Positions 17,146 to 27,485 of a stretch of 29,562 nucleotides of DNA are shown in pieces. A program made the translations under genes and the position numbers. How positions within the stretch are numbered: the first letter of the stretch is position 1; each line of letters begins with the position of its first letter. The stretch is from Haplosporangium gracile (Eukaryota; Mortierellomycota; Mortierellomycetes; Mortierellales; Mortierellaceae), in the NCBI GenBank assembly GCA_015499985.1, contig JAAAUF010000329.1:9566-39127 (forward strand), written 5' to 3'. A model generated the notes under the pieces. That model was not told the origin of the DNA. It saw nothing but the letters and a program-made list of their open reading frames with translations, and ran no database searches.

Positions 17146-19579
17146 AAGATCATTAGTAGCAACAGTCAAAACACCTTTCTCCTTTATACAAAGCATCCTA
17201 TCCCATAGAAATATAAATCTCGACTGTCGTTACCCATCCATTGCTGTATGTTTTTTTTTTCTCAATTTTCTACGTTGCATCGCGAGGACAAGTTTTGAAA
17301 TCAAAAACACTTCAGCCCACCAGCGCCATTTCTGCACCTTCTTTTAAGCCATCAAAGCTCAACGGGAGTGGGAGGGGAAGAAGGAGACGCTATTTTCTTA
17401 TTTCTGTTAACAGCGAGCAAGACATTGACCACCACCCCTGACCCAGGCTTCCAAACTCGGTATTCCTTTTCCTTGAGCCTGTTTCATAGATACAGGACGA
17501 ACACAAGCACCAAAAGGTATCTGTAAGAAGCAAGAAAGGCGATTCTTTGAATAAGAAAGACGAGGAAGGGATGGTGTAGTTGACACGTCACAATTTCTCT
17601 CACATTTTACTCGCCATCTATTTTTCACTTGACTAATTGACATGCTCAATTTTTCTTTGTGACATGGTCTTGTATGTCAAGACTAGTGACGTGTTCGATA
17701 GTTTCGATGCAACTTTGGGTGCTGGGCCATAATTTTTACTGTTACTCTCCGGCGATTCTTGTGCGACATATCCATTACACAAACGTGAAAGAAAGGAGTG
17801 CGCGTGAGTTTCTATTGTGTTTTTAGCTGGGAAATTTTCGTATGCGAAATGCGAGCTGTAGTGTATGTCCCACTGTAGAATATACCTGGTAGACGCTTGC
17901 TTTAGGGCTTCGTGTTGTACTGTAAATTCTTTCCCCATCGTTGGCGTATGAAAGTGCTAAAAAAAAACAAAAAACAAAAAACAAAAAAAAAATGAGAGCA
18001 CAAGCAAACCATAAAGATAACTCCAAGTTTAAAACTATGATTTTCTGAAAGTGAAAGATTTGAGGAATCAACCACTGAGCCATTTCGCACTGTGCAGGCA
18101 ATCTATTCACAAATACCACCGTTCTTCTGGCATGGTAACCTGAGAGTGAGATACATACGAGTTTTGCGCCGTCTCATTTGTCTTTTTTTTTTTCATCTGG
18201 AACGAGATTTTGCTCCATAATTCTGGACAAACTGGTGCTTCCATGAAAATACAAGAAAACAAACAAACTTTCATTTTTTCAGCATCGAGGACGTTGAAAT
18301 GTTGGCTGGTCGAGTGGGAACGTGATGGGATCCTACTATTCGCAACAACTTTGATAGTATTAAGGTTCAACGTCGAATTTTTTACTCTTTTTCTTTACAA
18401 ATATCCTTCTGCACATTCCGTTTTGCGTCTGAAATTTTCACAAGAGCTGGGGAGGTATCATGCTATTTTCCAGCGAATGACCTAATTGGAGAGCGTGAGT
18501 GGGCAGTCCACGATTTAGGCACCCGCCGGTTCAACCTTTTTGATCCTCCGATATTCTGAAGGTATCTTGTGTTCTCATGCGGGTATCTTTTTGCTGCATT
18601 GAATTGCACGTTGCATCTCGCATGCGCACCCGCATCTATACTCCCTCTTTTTGCAGAAATGCATACCTTTGTGTGACAATTCACGCGACAGCGCACGGGA
18701 CTAAAGCATGTAATATCGCATGTGTCTAGAATGCAGTAGAATCGCCTAAATTGTTGTTGTCAAACGACATCACCTGCATTGACCGTTAGGGAAATAAGAT
18801 GTCATTCTTCTCATCTGCCATGGACTGGATGCGATAGTTAGACGCTCTGTACGTGTGAGTGCGAATGTGAGAGGATACAACCGGAAGATATAAACTGCGT
18901 GGCGTGATCCTTTGCCTTGCCCGGTCCCCTACCTCTTTGTCCATTCGTCTCCTCTATTTTGTCCCCTCCACTTTCCTTGGTTTCCATTCAACACCGAGAA
19001 AAAAAAAGTTTGAGTGGTTCAATGCTCTCAATTTTTTTTTGGCCGTCCGTCCCTGATGATCCCTTAGGCCCCTTTGTCTTTTTACTCTACCTATGTGAGC
19101 ACTTCTTTTCCTTGCCCTTTTGCTAATGAGCTTCTTCTCGTCTATTATCTCTAGGTTCATTTGCCTCCCTAACCAGCTGTCTGCACTTATTTTCTCAAAG
19201 AGACCCAGACCGAGCAAATTAACAAGCAAACAAACAAATAAACAAATAATCGTTTCAGGCCAATAAAGACATCAGAACGACTGCACTCACTGTTTGTTTG
19301 TTTTTAGATCCGATAAAAATGAGGATGGCTCTCGGTCTCATGAAGGGCGTTGGGAAACCTTTTCTTCATAACAACCAAAAAAAAAAGCCAGCAATATTGG
19401 ACCAAATGACAAATATGCACAATAAGAGGGGACCAGGCTACCGTACTCCTCGCCCTCCCAAGTTCCGAATATATACCGGATAATATTCTCTTTACACCCT
19501 CAACCACCTCCTTCTCTCCCCTTTCCTTCCTTACCTATAGCTCCTCTTTTCTTTTCTCTGTCTGGACTTTCTCTCCACG
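17146..19579. other. Intergenic region between the two secreted paralogues
   Basis: 2.4 kb without a supported gene: AT-rich, with several A/T runs and short ORFs only (all at or below about 100 codons, no family resemblance). I see no remnant of a further paralogue in it. The last 100 bp include a TATATA box and a CT-rich leader belonging to the downstream gene. Confidence 0.5.
19470..19475 (+). promoter_or_regulatory. Possible TATA box of secreted paralogue 2
   Basis: TATATA sits 105 bp before the ATG at 19580 and is followed by a CT-rich stretch (about 19500-19560) typical of fungal transcription start regions. Position and composition are the only support. Confidence 0.35.
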
Positions 19580-20788
19580 ATGAGGAAATTCACTTTCACC
19601 GCCGTCCTCCTCGCAACGGCTCTGTCTCTCGCTATCCATGCTGTTCCCGCCCCAGCCCCTACTTCGACTCCTACTAATGGAACGGTCACGGAGGATTCCG
19701 CCCTCTTGAAACTCATCGTCGATTATGACGAGAAGGCAGCCGCTGCCCTGATCGCCAAGTATGACGCCGCCTTCAATAGGGCCATTGCCCCTTCTCAATC
19801 CAATTCCGCCTCAAGAGCATCGACACCATCTAGCCATGTCATTCCCTTCTGTGTCGGCCTCGCCCAGGACCCCGTCCGCAACCAGGTTTTCTCAAACAAA
19901 GTCAAGTGCGACCAGGACGGCTGGAAGACCCTCTTTGTTTTCACCGCCTTTGTTGAACCCGACCCATACCAGGGCTTCAACAAGACTTGCGTCGGATACG
20001 CCCTGAACCCCGTCCGAAGTCTGCTGTTCTTCGACACTCTTACCTGCAGCAAGAATGAATGGACGACAGATTTTAGCTTCTACCGGAGCGATTGTAAACC
20101 ATCTGACACCGACCTCAACTGCATCCGCCGGCAATCGGCAACCGTCATGTGGCAGGCTTATGAACCCCACCGAATTTTGCTCTACCCATGGTACTGGGGC
20201 CAGAAACACGGATGGAAGGACCCAGTTCCAATCAGGTATATTACTCAATGGAGATACGCCAAGGAAGCTGAATGGAAGTCTCTTCAGGACGTTATTGCGA
20301 TCCACGCAGTTCTTCACAGCCGGACGACCATCACCGCTACCCCAGACGACTCCACCCGCAGGTGCCTTCGCAACTTGTTCCAATTGTTCCCATGGGGAAC
20401 GATCCCGACCGCCGGCGTCTCTTGGCCAGCGATCACCCACCCCTCATTCCCCGTCGCAGCAGTGCGTGACGCATGCAACCACCTGTCCGCCACCACGTCT
20501 TACAAGATCAACCCCAACATTCACGAGGGATATGCATCTATAAATGCGGTGATTGGCGACAAGATCTATGCCAGCGTCACCGTGCCCGTCGGGGCCAAGT
20601 TCAACCGCCAGCTAGTTCCATTGGCCTTTGAGGAAAGTCTCCGAACAAAATTCCCAGTCCCCTTCGGATCCGTCACCACTCGCCCTGAGGCTATTGTCGC
20701 TATGGTCCAGAAGAGATTTATTGTCATGGGCGGTCCTGAAGCATATGTTGGAGCCTCTGATCTCCCTGATCTCCCTCCTAGCCCTTAA
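19580..20788 (+). CDS. Secreted protein with duplicated Cys/Trp module, paralogue 2
   Basis: 402 residues in one exon. The signal peptide MRKFTFTAVLLATALSLAIHA is followed by a P/T-rich linker. The same architecture as the gene at 15925 follows. Module 1 is FCVGLAQDPVR...C110...GW115; module 2 is TCVGYALNPVR...C156...EW161, again C-x18-C-x4-W with a 46-residue period. Next are MWQAYEPHRILLYPWYWGQ with KHGW (about 190-212), and a C-terminal domain with INAVIGDKIYASVTVPV, LAFEESLRTKFPVP and IVMGG. A possible N-glycosylation site (NGT) occurs near residue 33. The second half shows clearly conserved motifs against paralogue 1, while the N-terminal linker does not align. No catalytic signature is recognisable. 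An effector, wall-associated or carbohydrate-binding role would be speculation. AATAAA occurs near 20832. Confidence 0.87.
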   Translation: MRKFTFTAVLLATALSLAIHAVPAPAPTSTPTNGTVTEDSALLKLIVDYDEKAAAALIAKYDAAFNRAIAPSQSNSASRASTPSSHVIPFCVGLAQDPVRNQVFSNKVKCDQDGWKTLFVFTAFVEPDPYQGFNKTCVGYALNPVRSLLFFDTLTCSKNEWTTDFSFYRSDCKPSDTDLNCIRRQSATVMWQAYEPHRILLYPWYWGQKHGWKDPVPIRYITQWRYAKEAEWKSLQDVIAIHAVLHSRTTITATPDDSTRRCLRNLFQLFPWGTIPTAGVSWPAITHPSFPVAAVRDACNHLSATTSYKINPNIHEGYASINAVIGDKIYASVTVPVGAKFNRQLVPLAFEESLRTKFPVPFGSVTTRPEAIVAMVQKRFIVMGGPEAYVGASDLPDLPPSP

Positions 20789-22275
20789 TTTTTTTTTTTT
20801 TTTCATTTTGTGCTTCCTTATGTAATTCGTAAAATAAAGGTATCCATTTAAGCATGCATCAGATACTTTCAAATTAACATGATGTCGCGAAAGAAGTGAA
20901 TCTGACGACAGGACTAAAAATGGATCAACAAAACTGCTATGTTTTATTGAGGGCTGCACATGTACTGTCATGTCATTAAAATAGAGCGCACCCTTAAAAA
21001 TGTCCTGAAAGGTGTCGTAGTAATATCCTGTGTCCAGCCGCTGCATAATCATATTCTGAATTCATTCGCTACCAATGACGTTACAGTAGGGACACCACCG
21101 CAAAACAGTGCTCATCAGAGTACTTGCCAAAGTATCTTTCTTGAACACGGTCAAAATATTTTGGCATAATTCCAGTCGCCATCATGCCATGCATTCCTAG
21201 ATTAGATAAAGAAACACCGCAGCAAGACAGTGTTATCTTCCACATGCTGGATTTGTGTCCAGTTTGTAGGTATATGTCTCCTTTATGCTTTGGTCACCCA
21301 TGAGGGTATGAGGTCAGAGGGGACTGAGTTGTCAGTTCAACGTTTGATGTCTTTGAGGTGCATGTGTCCCTGTGGCTATTGAGCTAGCTGACGCAGCAAA
21401 ACTCGAGTCTAATGATGTAGTGGACGTGTAGATATGAGCCAAGACTGATGTTGGTGCTGAATTTCGAAAAAAGATGAAAAGGTCCAGTGCAGTCCTGACG
21501 ATGACTCCTTTATTTGATAACCTGGCAGCAAGGATAGCGACAGATTTCAGGATCAAGTTCGACACAGTTGGGTGAGAGATCAATGATATCTCTTGATACT
21601 GCCGAAAGAAGGATAATAGACAAAAAAATTAATAATAAGATAACCTGCTGCAACTTTGTCAAGGGGGCGCTGTCCGATTTTGGCGGCGTAAATCTGAGAC
21701 AGACGCGAAAAATGAATCGCGTTTTAATTATAATCACCTCGCCCCATCTCTTTTCATTTCTCTCTGTGTATTCCCTCACTGATCATTCAGCTTCATTGAT
21801 CGCTGTTTAATACATACAGTCTGCTTGAAAAAAATTTCTGACTATTATTTCAAGATGATGCCCTCATGTTGTTGCTCAACTTTGAACCGTTCCTGAACTT
21901 TTTGTTTTCATGTTGCATACATACAGGCAGGCAGATAATCGAAAGCAAATAAACTATCCTCATTAACCTCTCGTAGTGTATTTCACTTCGTATGCCCAAC
22001 AATATGCATGCCCATATCCATGTTTCGTGTGTTCTGTATAGCCAATTTTTTTTCCTCCAAAGTTAAGCGCCTAAGTGGATGGACACAAATGTGCATGTTA
22101 TTTATAATAGCTGTATCCGGCGAAACCAACTTGAAGGGACGAAGTGGAAAATATGATTCGTGTGACTCGTAGGAAGAGAGGGGTGATTTGACAATACGGA
22201 AATATGGTTTGAAAAGGTATGAATGTCGCCATAGAAGGTTATGAATGAAAAGATGCCTAACATATTTTTGTTTAT
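20789..22275. other. Intergenic region
   Basis: About 1.5 kb between convergently oriented secreted-family members. It begins with a T15 run and a poly(A) signal for the plus-strand gene. The rest is AT-rich with only short unrelated ORFs. Nothing else identified. Confidence 0.5.
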
Positions 22276-23268
22276 CTAAATATCGTACTTGTCGACGACT
22301 AGGCCTCCAAGAATGATATAGTTAACGTTAGTGTAGACAGAAACGCCAGAATAAACACCATTGGCCTGCTCAATGGCATGCTCGATGGCTACAAGAGTAC
22401 CCACTCTCAGACTCTCCATGAGGGTCCAGATGATAAGACCCGGCGCAACCTCATTTTCAGTAGGAACTGAGACGGCAGCGTACGGCTTGCCGTCGATCAT
22501 GACCTCCATCAACATTCGGTTGTTCTCGACCTTTCGGCCACCCTAAAGAGAGGAAGTAGCAGACAGGGTACCGTCTCCGTCTCTCTCCGCAGCTTCCCTA
22601 AACCATTTGTTATCGGCTCCGCGAATAAAGACCAGAGACGAAGGCGCGACTCTATTGCGCAACCAAATCGCGTTCAAACAAGGGTAAGACCCTTGTAGGG
22701 TGATATGTGGTTGCTCCAGTGATCTTGAAGGTTTTCGTACTCCTTCACTCTCACATCTCCATTTGTTTTGGATGTAAAAGTCGCTCTTGCTCGACCAACC
22801 GTGCACCATTCCATTGTAGGAGAGATAATGCAACATGCGCTCGGGGCCTTGTGCTGTGAAAACGGTTAACTTTTCAGCGATAGGGTTGGCAGGGGGAGCG
22901 TCGTCCTGCTTTCCAGACTCGAAGAAGGCAAAATCGTTCATGTAACCGCACAGAAAAGCAATTGGGAGATGAATGACTGTTACCTGATGCAACGAGAAGA
23001 GAAGAGTATAGTATCTATGGATTTGTATCAAAGGAACGTCATGAACCATACTTTCGGTAATGTGGCAAAAACGCCTGTGCGAATAAAAAATGGCAAGATT
23101 CAGACAAGGGTTGGCTGTGGACGTACAAGACGTGAAAATGTGAGCATTTGGGCTGCAGTAGGCATTTGGACAGCAGTAGGCATAAGCATGTCTAATTCGG
23201 AAGTGAGGCATGTCAATGAGGGCGAGGAGGACGAGGCAGGAGGAAATGACATTTGAAGGCGCCGACAT
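22276..23268 (-). pseudogene. Third secreted-family copy with in-frame stop, probably a pseudogene
   Basis: The minus-strand frame aligns with the second half of the two secreted paralogues: YMNDFAFFESG (their WSNDFSFYESG), ERMLHYLSYNGMVHGW (HRMMLYPHYDGHKHGW), IRGADNKWFREAAERDGDG, LSATSS (LSATTS) and MIDGKPYAAVSVP (VIGDKIYASVTVP), ending at TAG 22278-22276. A TAG at 22545-22543 interrupts it at the position of a lysine codon (AAG) in paralogue 2, with no length change and the same frame on both sides. The frame stays open upstream to about 23343 and contains a hydrophobic start (MSAPSNVISSCLVLLALID, from 23268) that could be a signal peptide. However, the two CVG modules are not recognisable there, so the 5' half is decayed, replaced, or interrupted by introns I cannot place. 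The 5' limit is uncertain. Confidence 0.65.
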
Positions 23269-23692
23269 GCATGTCCCCTTCACTGGCCATTGAGTGGGTC
23301 GCCCTCGAGTTCGTACGCATTCATCCCCCTTGACATCTTCCATTTTAATGTTCTACTGTGGCAATGTGTATGCCTTGGTTCCATTTTTTGCTTTTTTGCG
23401 TACGACACATTTTGAGCTGAGATGCTTGTGCGTTTGCTCATATTCCAGCTTGACCAACCTACTGTTGTGATCAAAAGAGCACAGACGTTTCGAAAAAAGA
23501 TTTCGCCCTCTCAACTACCTTCCTTAAGATTTGCCTGGCGTCGGTTGGGTTCATCGGATCTTTAGTGGCTTAGCATTCATTTTTTTTCAAAAAGGCAATA
23601 TTGGCATCCACTCTTGCTCCGGATCGTTGTTCTCTCCTTGCCTTCAATCCTCCTTTCACACCACACACACACAGACTACACACACATTCGCC

Positions 23693-24289
23693 ATGGTAAC
23701 TCAAATTACCGGACAAAAGTCTTCAGGAAATCCTCGCATCCGCACATCGATCCTCATCAACGACAGCCTAACTAACCTGCCCTCCTGTCCCTTTTTCAAT
23801 TCTTCCTATAACCCCGCTCAACAATTAGTCAACACCACTCTTCATCGGCATTGGAATCGCAGGCGCAGCCTACGGCACAAGACTGGCCATCCGCGGCTGG
23901 GAGCTGCACGGCGCAAAGGTCATGGCCGCCATCCCCCGTCCAGGAACCATCGGCGCCGGTTCTTTCTATAAGGGTGGATTTGACGCCAAGATGGATAAAC
24001 GTGAGGCTGCTCTTATCCTCGGTGTCAAGTAAGCGTCCTTCCTTCTCCTGCCTTCCCTTCTTCCCCACCTTCTTCCGTTCTCTCGTGCAACTGTCATCTA
24101 CCCCTTCAAAATAGCTTACTGACTCCTTTTTTGGATTCATTTTGGAACAATAGGGAAGTGGGATTGAACTCTTCAAAGTTGAAGGAGGCACACCGCAGGA
24201 TCATGTTGTTGAACCACCCCGATCGTGGCGGCTCGCCCTTCCTTGCCTCAAAGATCAACGAGGCCAAGGATCTTTTGGACAAGAAGTAA
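23693..24289 (+). CDS. PAM18: Mitochondrial import motor J-protein PAM18/TIM14 (DNAJC19-like)
   Basis: Three exons, 23693-23695 (ATG only), 23829-24028 and 24154-24289, give 112 residues, close to DNAJC19 (116). The protein stimulates the ATPase of mitochondrial Hsp70 in the TIM23 import motor at the inner membrane. An N-terminal membrane segment ([20 protein letters not shown]) is followed by a short loop with [20 protein letters not shown] and the J-domain with [16 protein letters not shown], including the essential HPD, then [12 protein letters not shown]. Intron 1 (133 bp) has GTAACT, a CTAACTAAC branch site and an ATTAG acceptor. Intron 2 (125 bp) has GTAAGC and an AATAG acceptor. Phase is kept (GTC AA|G GAA). 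It is convergent with eIF3d, 480 bp away. Confidence 0.93.
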
Positions 24290-24768
24290 AAAAGCAACAA
24301 CTCAACAACTAACTACCAACTCCACCTGACCCTTCCGCAACAACAACTACAACAACACCCAACACTCGGATTCACTACCAGACAGACATCCACCAAAAAA
24401 GGGCATTTCTCAGGACATACTAACAGGACGGCATGGATACAGAGGAATCTCTGTCCCAACTCTGTTACTATCTGGGGAAACGCTATTCTTTAGGGCCTGT
24501 CAGTGGATCCAACTCCCTTACCACCATACTTTTTTAGACACCTCGCTACCTCTCTTGTAACAACAATAAACCAACATACAATGCAACACACTTCACATTG
24601 AAACCATTGTGAAAAATAACAGACGGGATCATAAGACTAAAGATATCAATGAAAAATGAATATTTTTTGGGGGGATTCTACATGGCAATCATCATCTCTT
24701 TAAAACTAAAACAACTACTCCTCCCACGGCAAGGAACAACTATGGCACTCAAACACAAAAAAAAAAGC
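24290..24768. other. Convergent intergenic region PAM18 / eIF3d
   Basis: 3' UTRs of two convergent genes: CAA-rich stretches (24296-24360) and an AACAATAAACC poly(A)-like signal near 24560 for the plus strand. No gene seen. Confidence 0.5.
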
Positions 24769-27241
24769 TTAGGCGGCTTCGGCCTCACCCTCCTCGTTAT
24801 CCTCCTCAGCCTCCTCAAAGGTCGACTTGGGGACAGAGTAGAGACGGATAACGGGCTTGTTGGGGTCCTTGACGAGGACATACTTGCCCTCTGGCAACTT
24901 CAGGGCCAAGTCAACAACAGTCTTGACAATACCCCATCCGTTGGTCACCTGCAAGCTCATCTGCGAAGCAAACTCCTTGGGACGGCAGATCTGATTTCCG
25001 AGAATAGCGTGGCGGGCAGCATCCTTGGGGTTGGTACGAGAGATGAAACTAAAACAATTCAAACAAAAGGAACAGATGAGCCAGTGTTAATAATTAGGTC
25101 AATAGTTAACAATGTACGGAAAGGATGTGGCAAAGTCGCCAATCACGCAGACAACAAAAATCGCATATATAAAGGGAAAGGAGACGTACCCAAGCTTCAA
25201 GTGATCAGCACCAGCGAGCATGCTCTGGACAACCCAGCGAGCAAGCTTGCAGCTGTTGTTCTTCATCTCTGTGGCAACGACGGCTCCGCGCTGAGAGTCG
25301 AGCTTCTGTCTCCACTCCATGGCACCACCGGCACCCTGGGCACGGGTATCAAACTCGTTCAAGGCCTTGAGGGTAATGTAGGACTCCTCACCCTGAGCAG
25401 ACTTGACGACAGCATCAACCTCAGTACGGATGATGAGCGAGATATCCTCATCCTCGTTGGTCGAGAGGTCAAACTTGCGGTAACGGTATCCGACAAGAGG
25501 GACAGACTCCTCATCGGCACCGTAGAAGGGGTTGCTGTTCTCCATTTCGACAACCTGCTCCGAGTTGACAACTTGGGCAGCAAAGTTGGTGTTGATGTAG
25601 GTGGCCTCCAAGGACAAGGCAGAGGGCGAGTTGATGTTGTCCTTGTCGCCATTGTCCATAGGTGGGTCGGAAGAGTTCTCGTTGACAGAGACATAGTCGA
25701 GCTGGCTGCCCTCCCGAGTGTCGAAAACAACCTTGTCGCCTGTCCTAGTAATGACAATGTCCCAGGGGTAGACGGAGCGGGGAGCTGTCATCAAGACACC
25801 GATAATGCTGTCGGTGGCGAAAACACGCTGCTCACCCTCACGAGGAGCCTCAGCAGCCAAGTTGGTGAGAATAGGATCATCCGAAGTGGTAACATTGTCG
25901 CGCTCACGGTCAACCTGCTGGAGAACCTTTTCCTGCTTGGTGTTGACACGGTCGTAAGCCTTGTCGTAAGTGGCAATAGCACCATACTGAGCACTATTAC
26001 GATTGAAAAACAGATAAACATAATACGCAATGTTGTTAGTCTTCATGTCATTCTTCTGGTGTTCTTTCATCGCTCCAAGTTGCGTAGACGTGCAAAATCT
26101 ATACAAATTCCAGCATGTCCCTCCGCCATTAGGCTGAACTCGTTCTTCAGAGCAACCTTTGAATCGTCCAATGGTGTCCGTAGTAGCTGCTGATCCTTGT
26201 ATATCGAAAAGATGTCGCTTTCCTCTGCGCTACAAAAAAAACCAAACAGAAACCAATGCTGCCTGCGACTTACATATCCTCGGGATCGGCAACCTCAAAC
26301 TGAAGCTTGTTCAAACGAGAAAATTCAATCTCCTCGAGCATGTTCCACTCGGCACCAACTTTGACAGAGGCATCGCGAACACGCTGATTGCGGTCGAAAT
26401 CCCTCCAGTTGTTGTAACCACGACGACCGCCACGCTGACCGCCCTGTGCGCCCTGGCGGGCACCGCCGAATCCTCCACGGTTACCGCCCAAACGCTGGAA
26501 CTGGGAGCGCTGCTGACCCTGCTGACGGAATCCACCACGGCCTCCACGTTGACTGGCCGCCGACTTGAAACCGGTAGTCTTCTTCTGGGCAGCAGAGCGG
26601 TTGTCGACAACCGAGAACGAAGCCTCATCCTCGGTGTGCTGGTAGTTGAAGGCGTTGGCGGCGTTGCTTCCGAAGGGAACATAGGCATCTGAAAGAGCGA
26701 GTTGGAAGGTAGAAAGTAAAGTGGTAGAGGGAAAAGGAAAGGGCGTTGGTTAGAGAAGGGAACTGTTGTCGGTCAAAAAGGGATATTGAGGGTTTGGTGC
26801 GATCCGGCTGAAATACAGGGGCAGAGATGTGTAATGGAGAGTAGGTTGTCGTTCATCAGCAATTCATCCAGTGTTTGTGTTGCCCCTATATCCTTGTTCC
26901 CAAAGAAAGTGGCGTTGGTGTATTATTTCCCTAGGTTCCCAAGTGAAAAGAAGAGTTGCCATCCTGAGTGCTGTCGTGTTTAAGTTGAGGTGAAAAAAAA
27001 TAAAGGGTGTGTGTGTACCTCTGAAGTTGCGGAAGCCGGGGCGGCCACCACGCTGATCACCGGCACCACCCCGGTTGTCCTTGCCCTGAGCGCCCTCAGG
27101 AGCAGACCAATCGGCGATGCGGCCGAGCTTGTCGGCCTTGGAGTAAGGAGCATAGGGGATGTCGCTGAACTTGGCGCTGAGGCTGACGGGACCCCATCCG
27201 CTCTGGGTGTCGGACACGGTAGGCAGCTTGAATGCAGACAT
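24769..27241 (-). CDS. Eukaryotic translation initiation factor 3 subunit D
   Basis: Four exons, 27241..27019, 26688..26274, 25993..25190 and 25048..24769, give 573 residues (human eIF3d 548). eIF3d is a cap-binding peripheral subunit of eIF3. Conserved blocks are SGWGPVSLSAKFSDIPYAPY at the N-terminus, EDIAQYGAIATYDKAYDRV across the second junction, TTSDDPILTNLA, VFATDSIIGVLM, SVYPWDIVI, LEATYINTNF, VGYRYRKFDL, MEWRQKLDSQRGAVVATEMK, LKLGFISRTN and EGKYVLVKDPNKPVIRLYS, then an acidic tail (FEEAEEDNEEGEAEA). The junctions keep phase (AGA G|AT; GAT AT|T; CTT GG|T TTC). Introns are 330, 280 and 141 bp. The region encoded by the start of exon 2 has a G/R/Q-rich stretch (repeated RGG/GGF, about residues 115-165), richer than I expect for animal eIF3d. 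Stop TAA at 24771-24769. Confidence 0.95.
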
Positions 27242-27485
27242 GTCGAGTGATAGAGAGTGGAGGAGAAGAAGAAGAAGAAAAACTTGCTAGAGATCTGCAC
27301 ATCACTTTGAACAACAACCTTTGCACACTTCACACTACCAGAAACTGCTTTCGTGCCAGCCTCGTGTAAAAAAATCACAGGCAGCTGCCAAAACCCAAAC
27401 AAATTCCTTCCAATATTACTACGTCACCGAATTATATCCAAGTATCTGTTTTTGATTTTTTATTTCAATTTTGGAGACACTTTAT
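27242..27485. promoter_or_regulatory. Promoter/leader of eIF3d and 3' end of the zinc-finger gene
   Basis: The 244 bp between two same-strand genes must hold both the 3' processing signals of the upstream C2H2 gene and the eIF3d promoter. AATAAA occurs on the minus strand at 27486-27481, overlapping the zinc-finger stop codon, and a second one near 27466. Confidence 0.5.

Noticed and set aside
18510..18545. Possible tRNA B box (GCCGGTTCAACC)
   Set aside because: No matching A box, T-stem or acceptor stem could be formed.
21401..21460. TGATG...CTGA pair as a C/D snoRNA
   Set aside because: No terminal stem and no rRNA complementarity that I could recognise.
22543..22575. A 29-nt intron (GTACCC...CTCTTTAG) removing the stop in the third secreted copy
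   Set aside because: The 3' end looks like a splice acceptor, but 29 nt is too short, is not a multiple of three, and would break the otherwise indel-free alignment to the paralogues.
24649..26193. 514-codon plus-strand ORF across eIF3d
   Set aside because: Antisense of the eIF3d exons and introns; the product is L/V/G/D-rich and resembles nothing, while the minus strand gives a full eIF3d.
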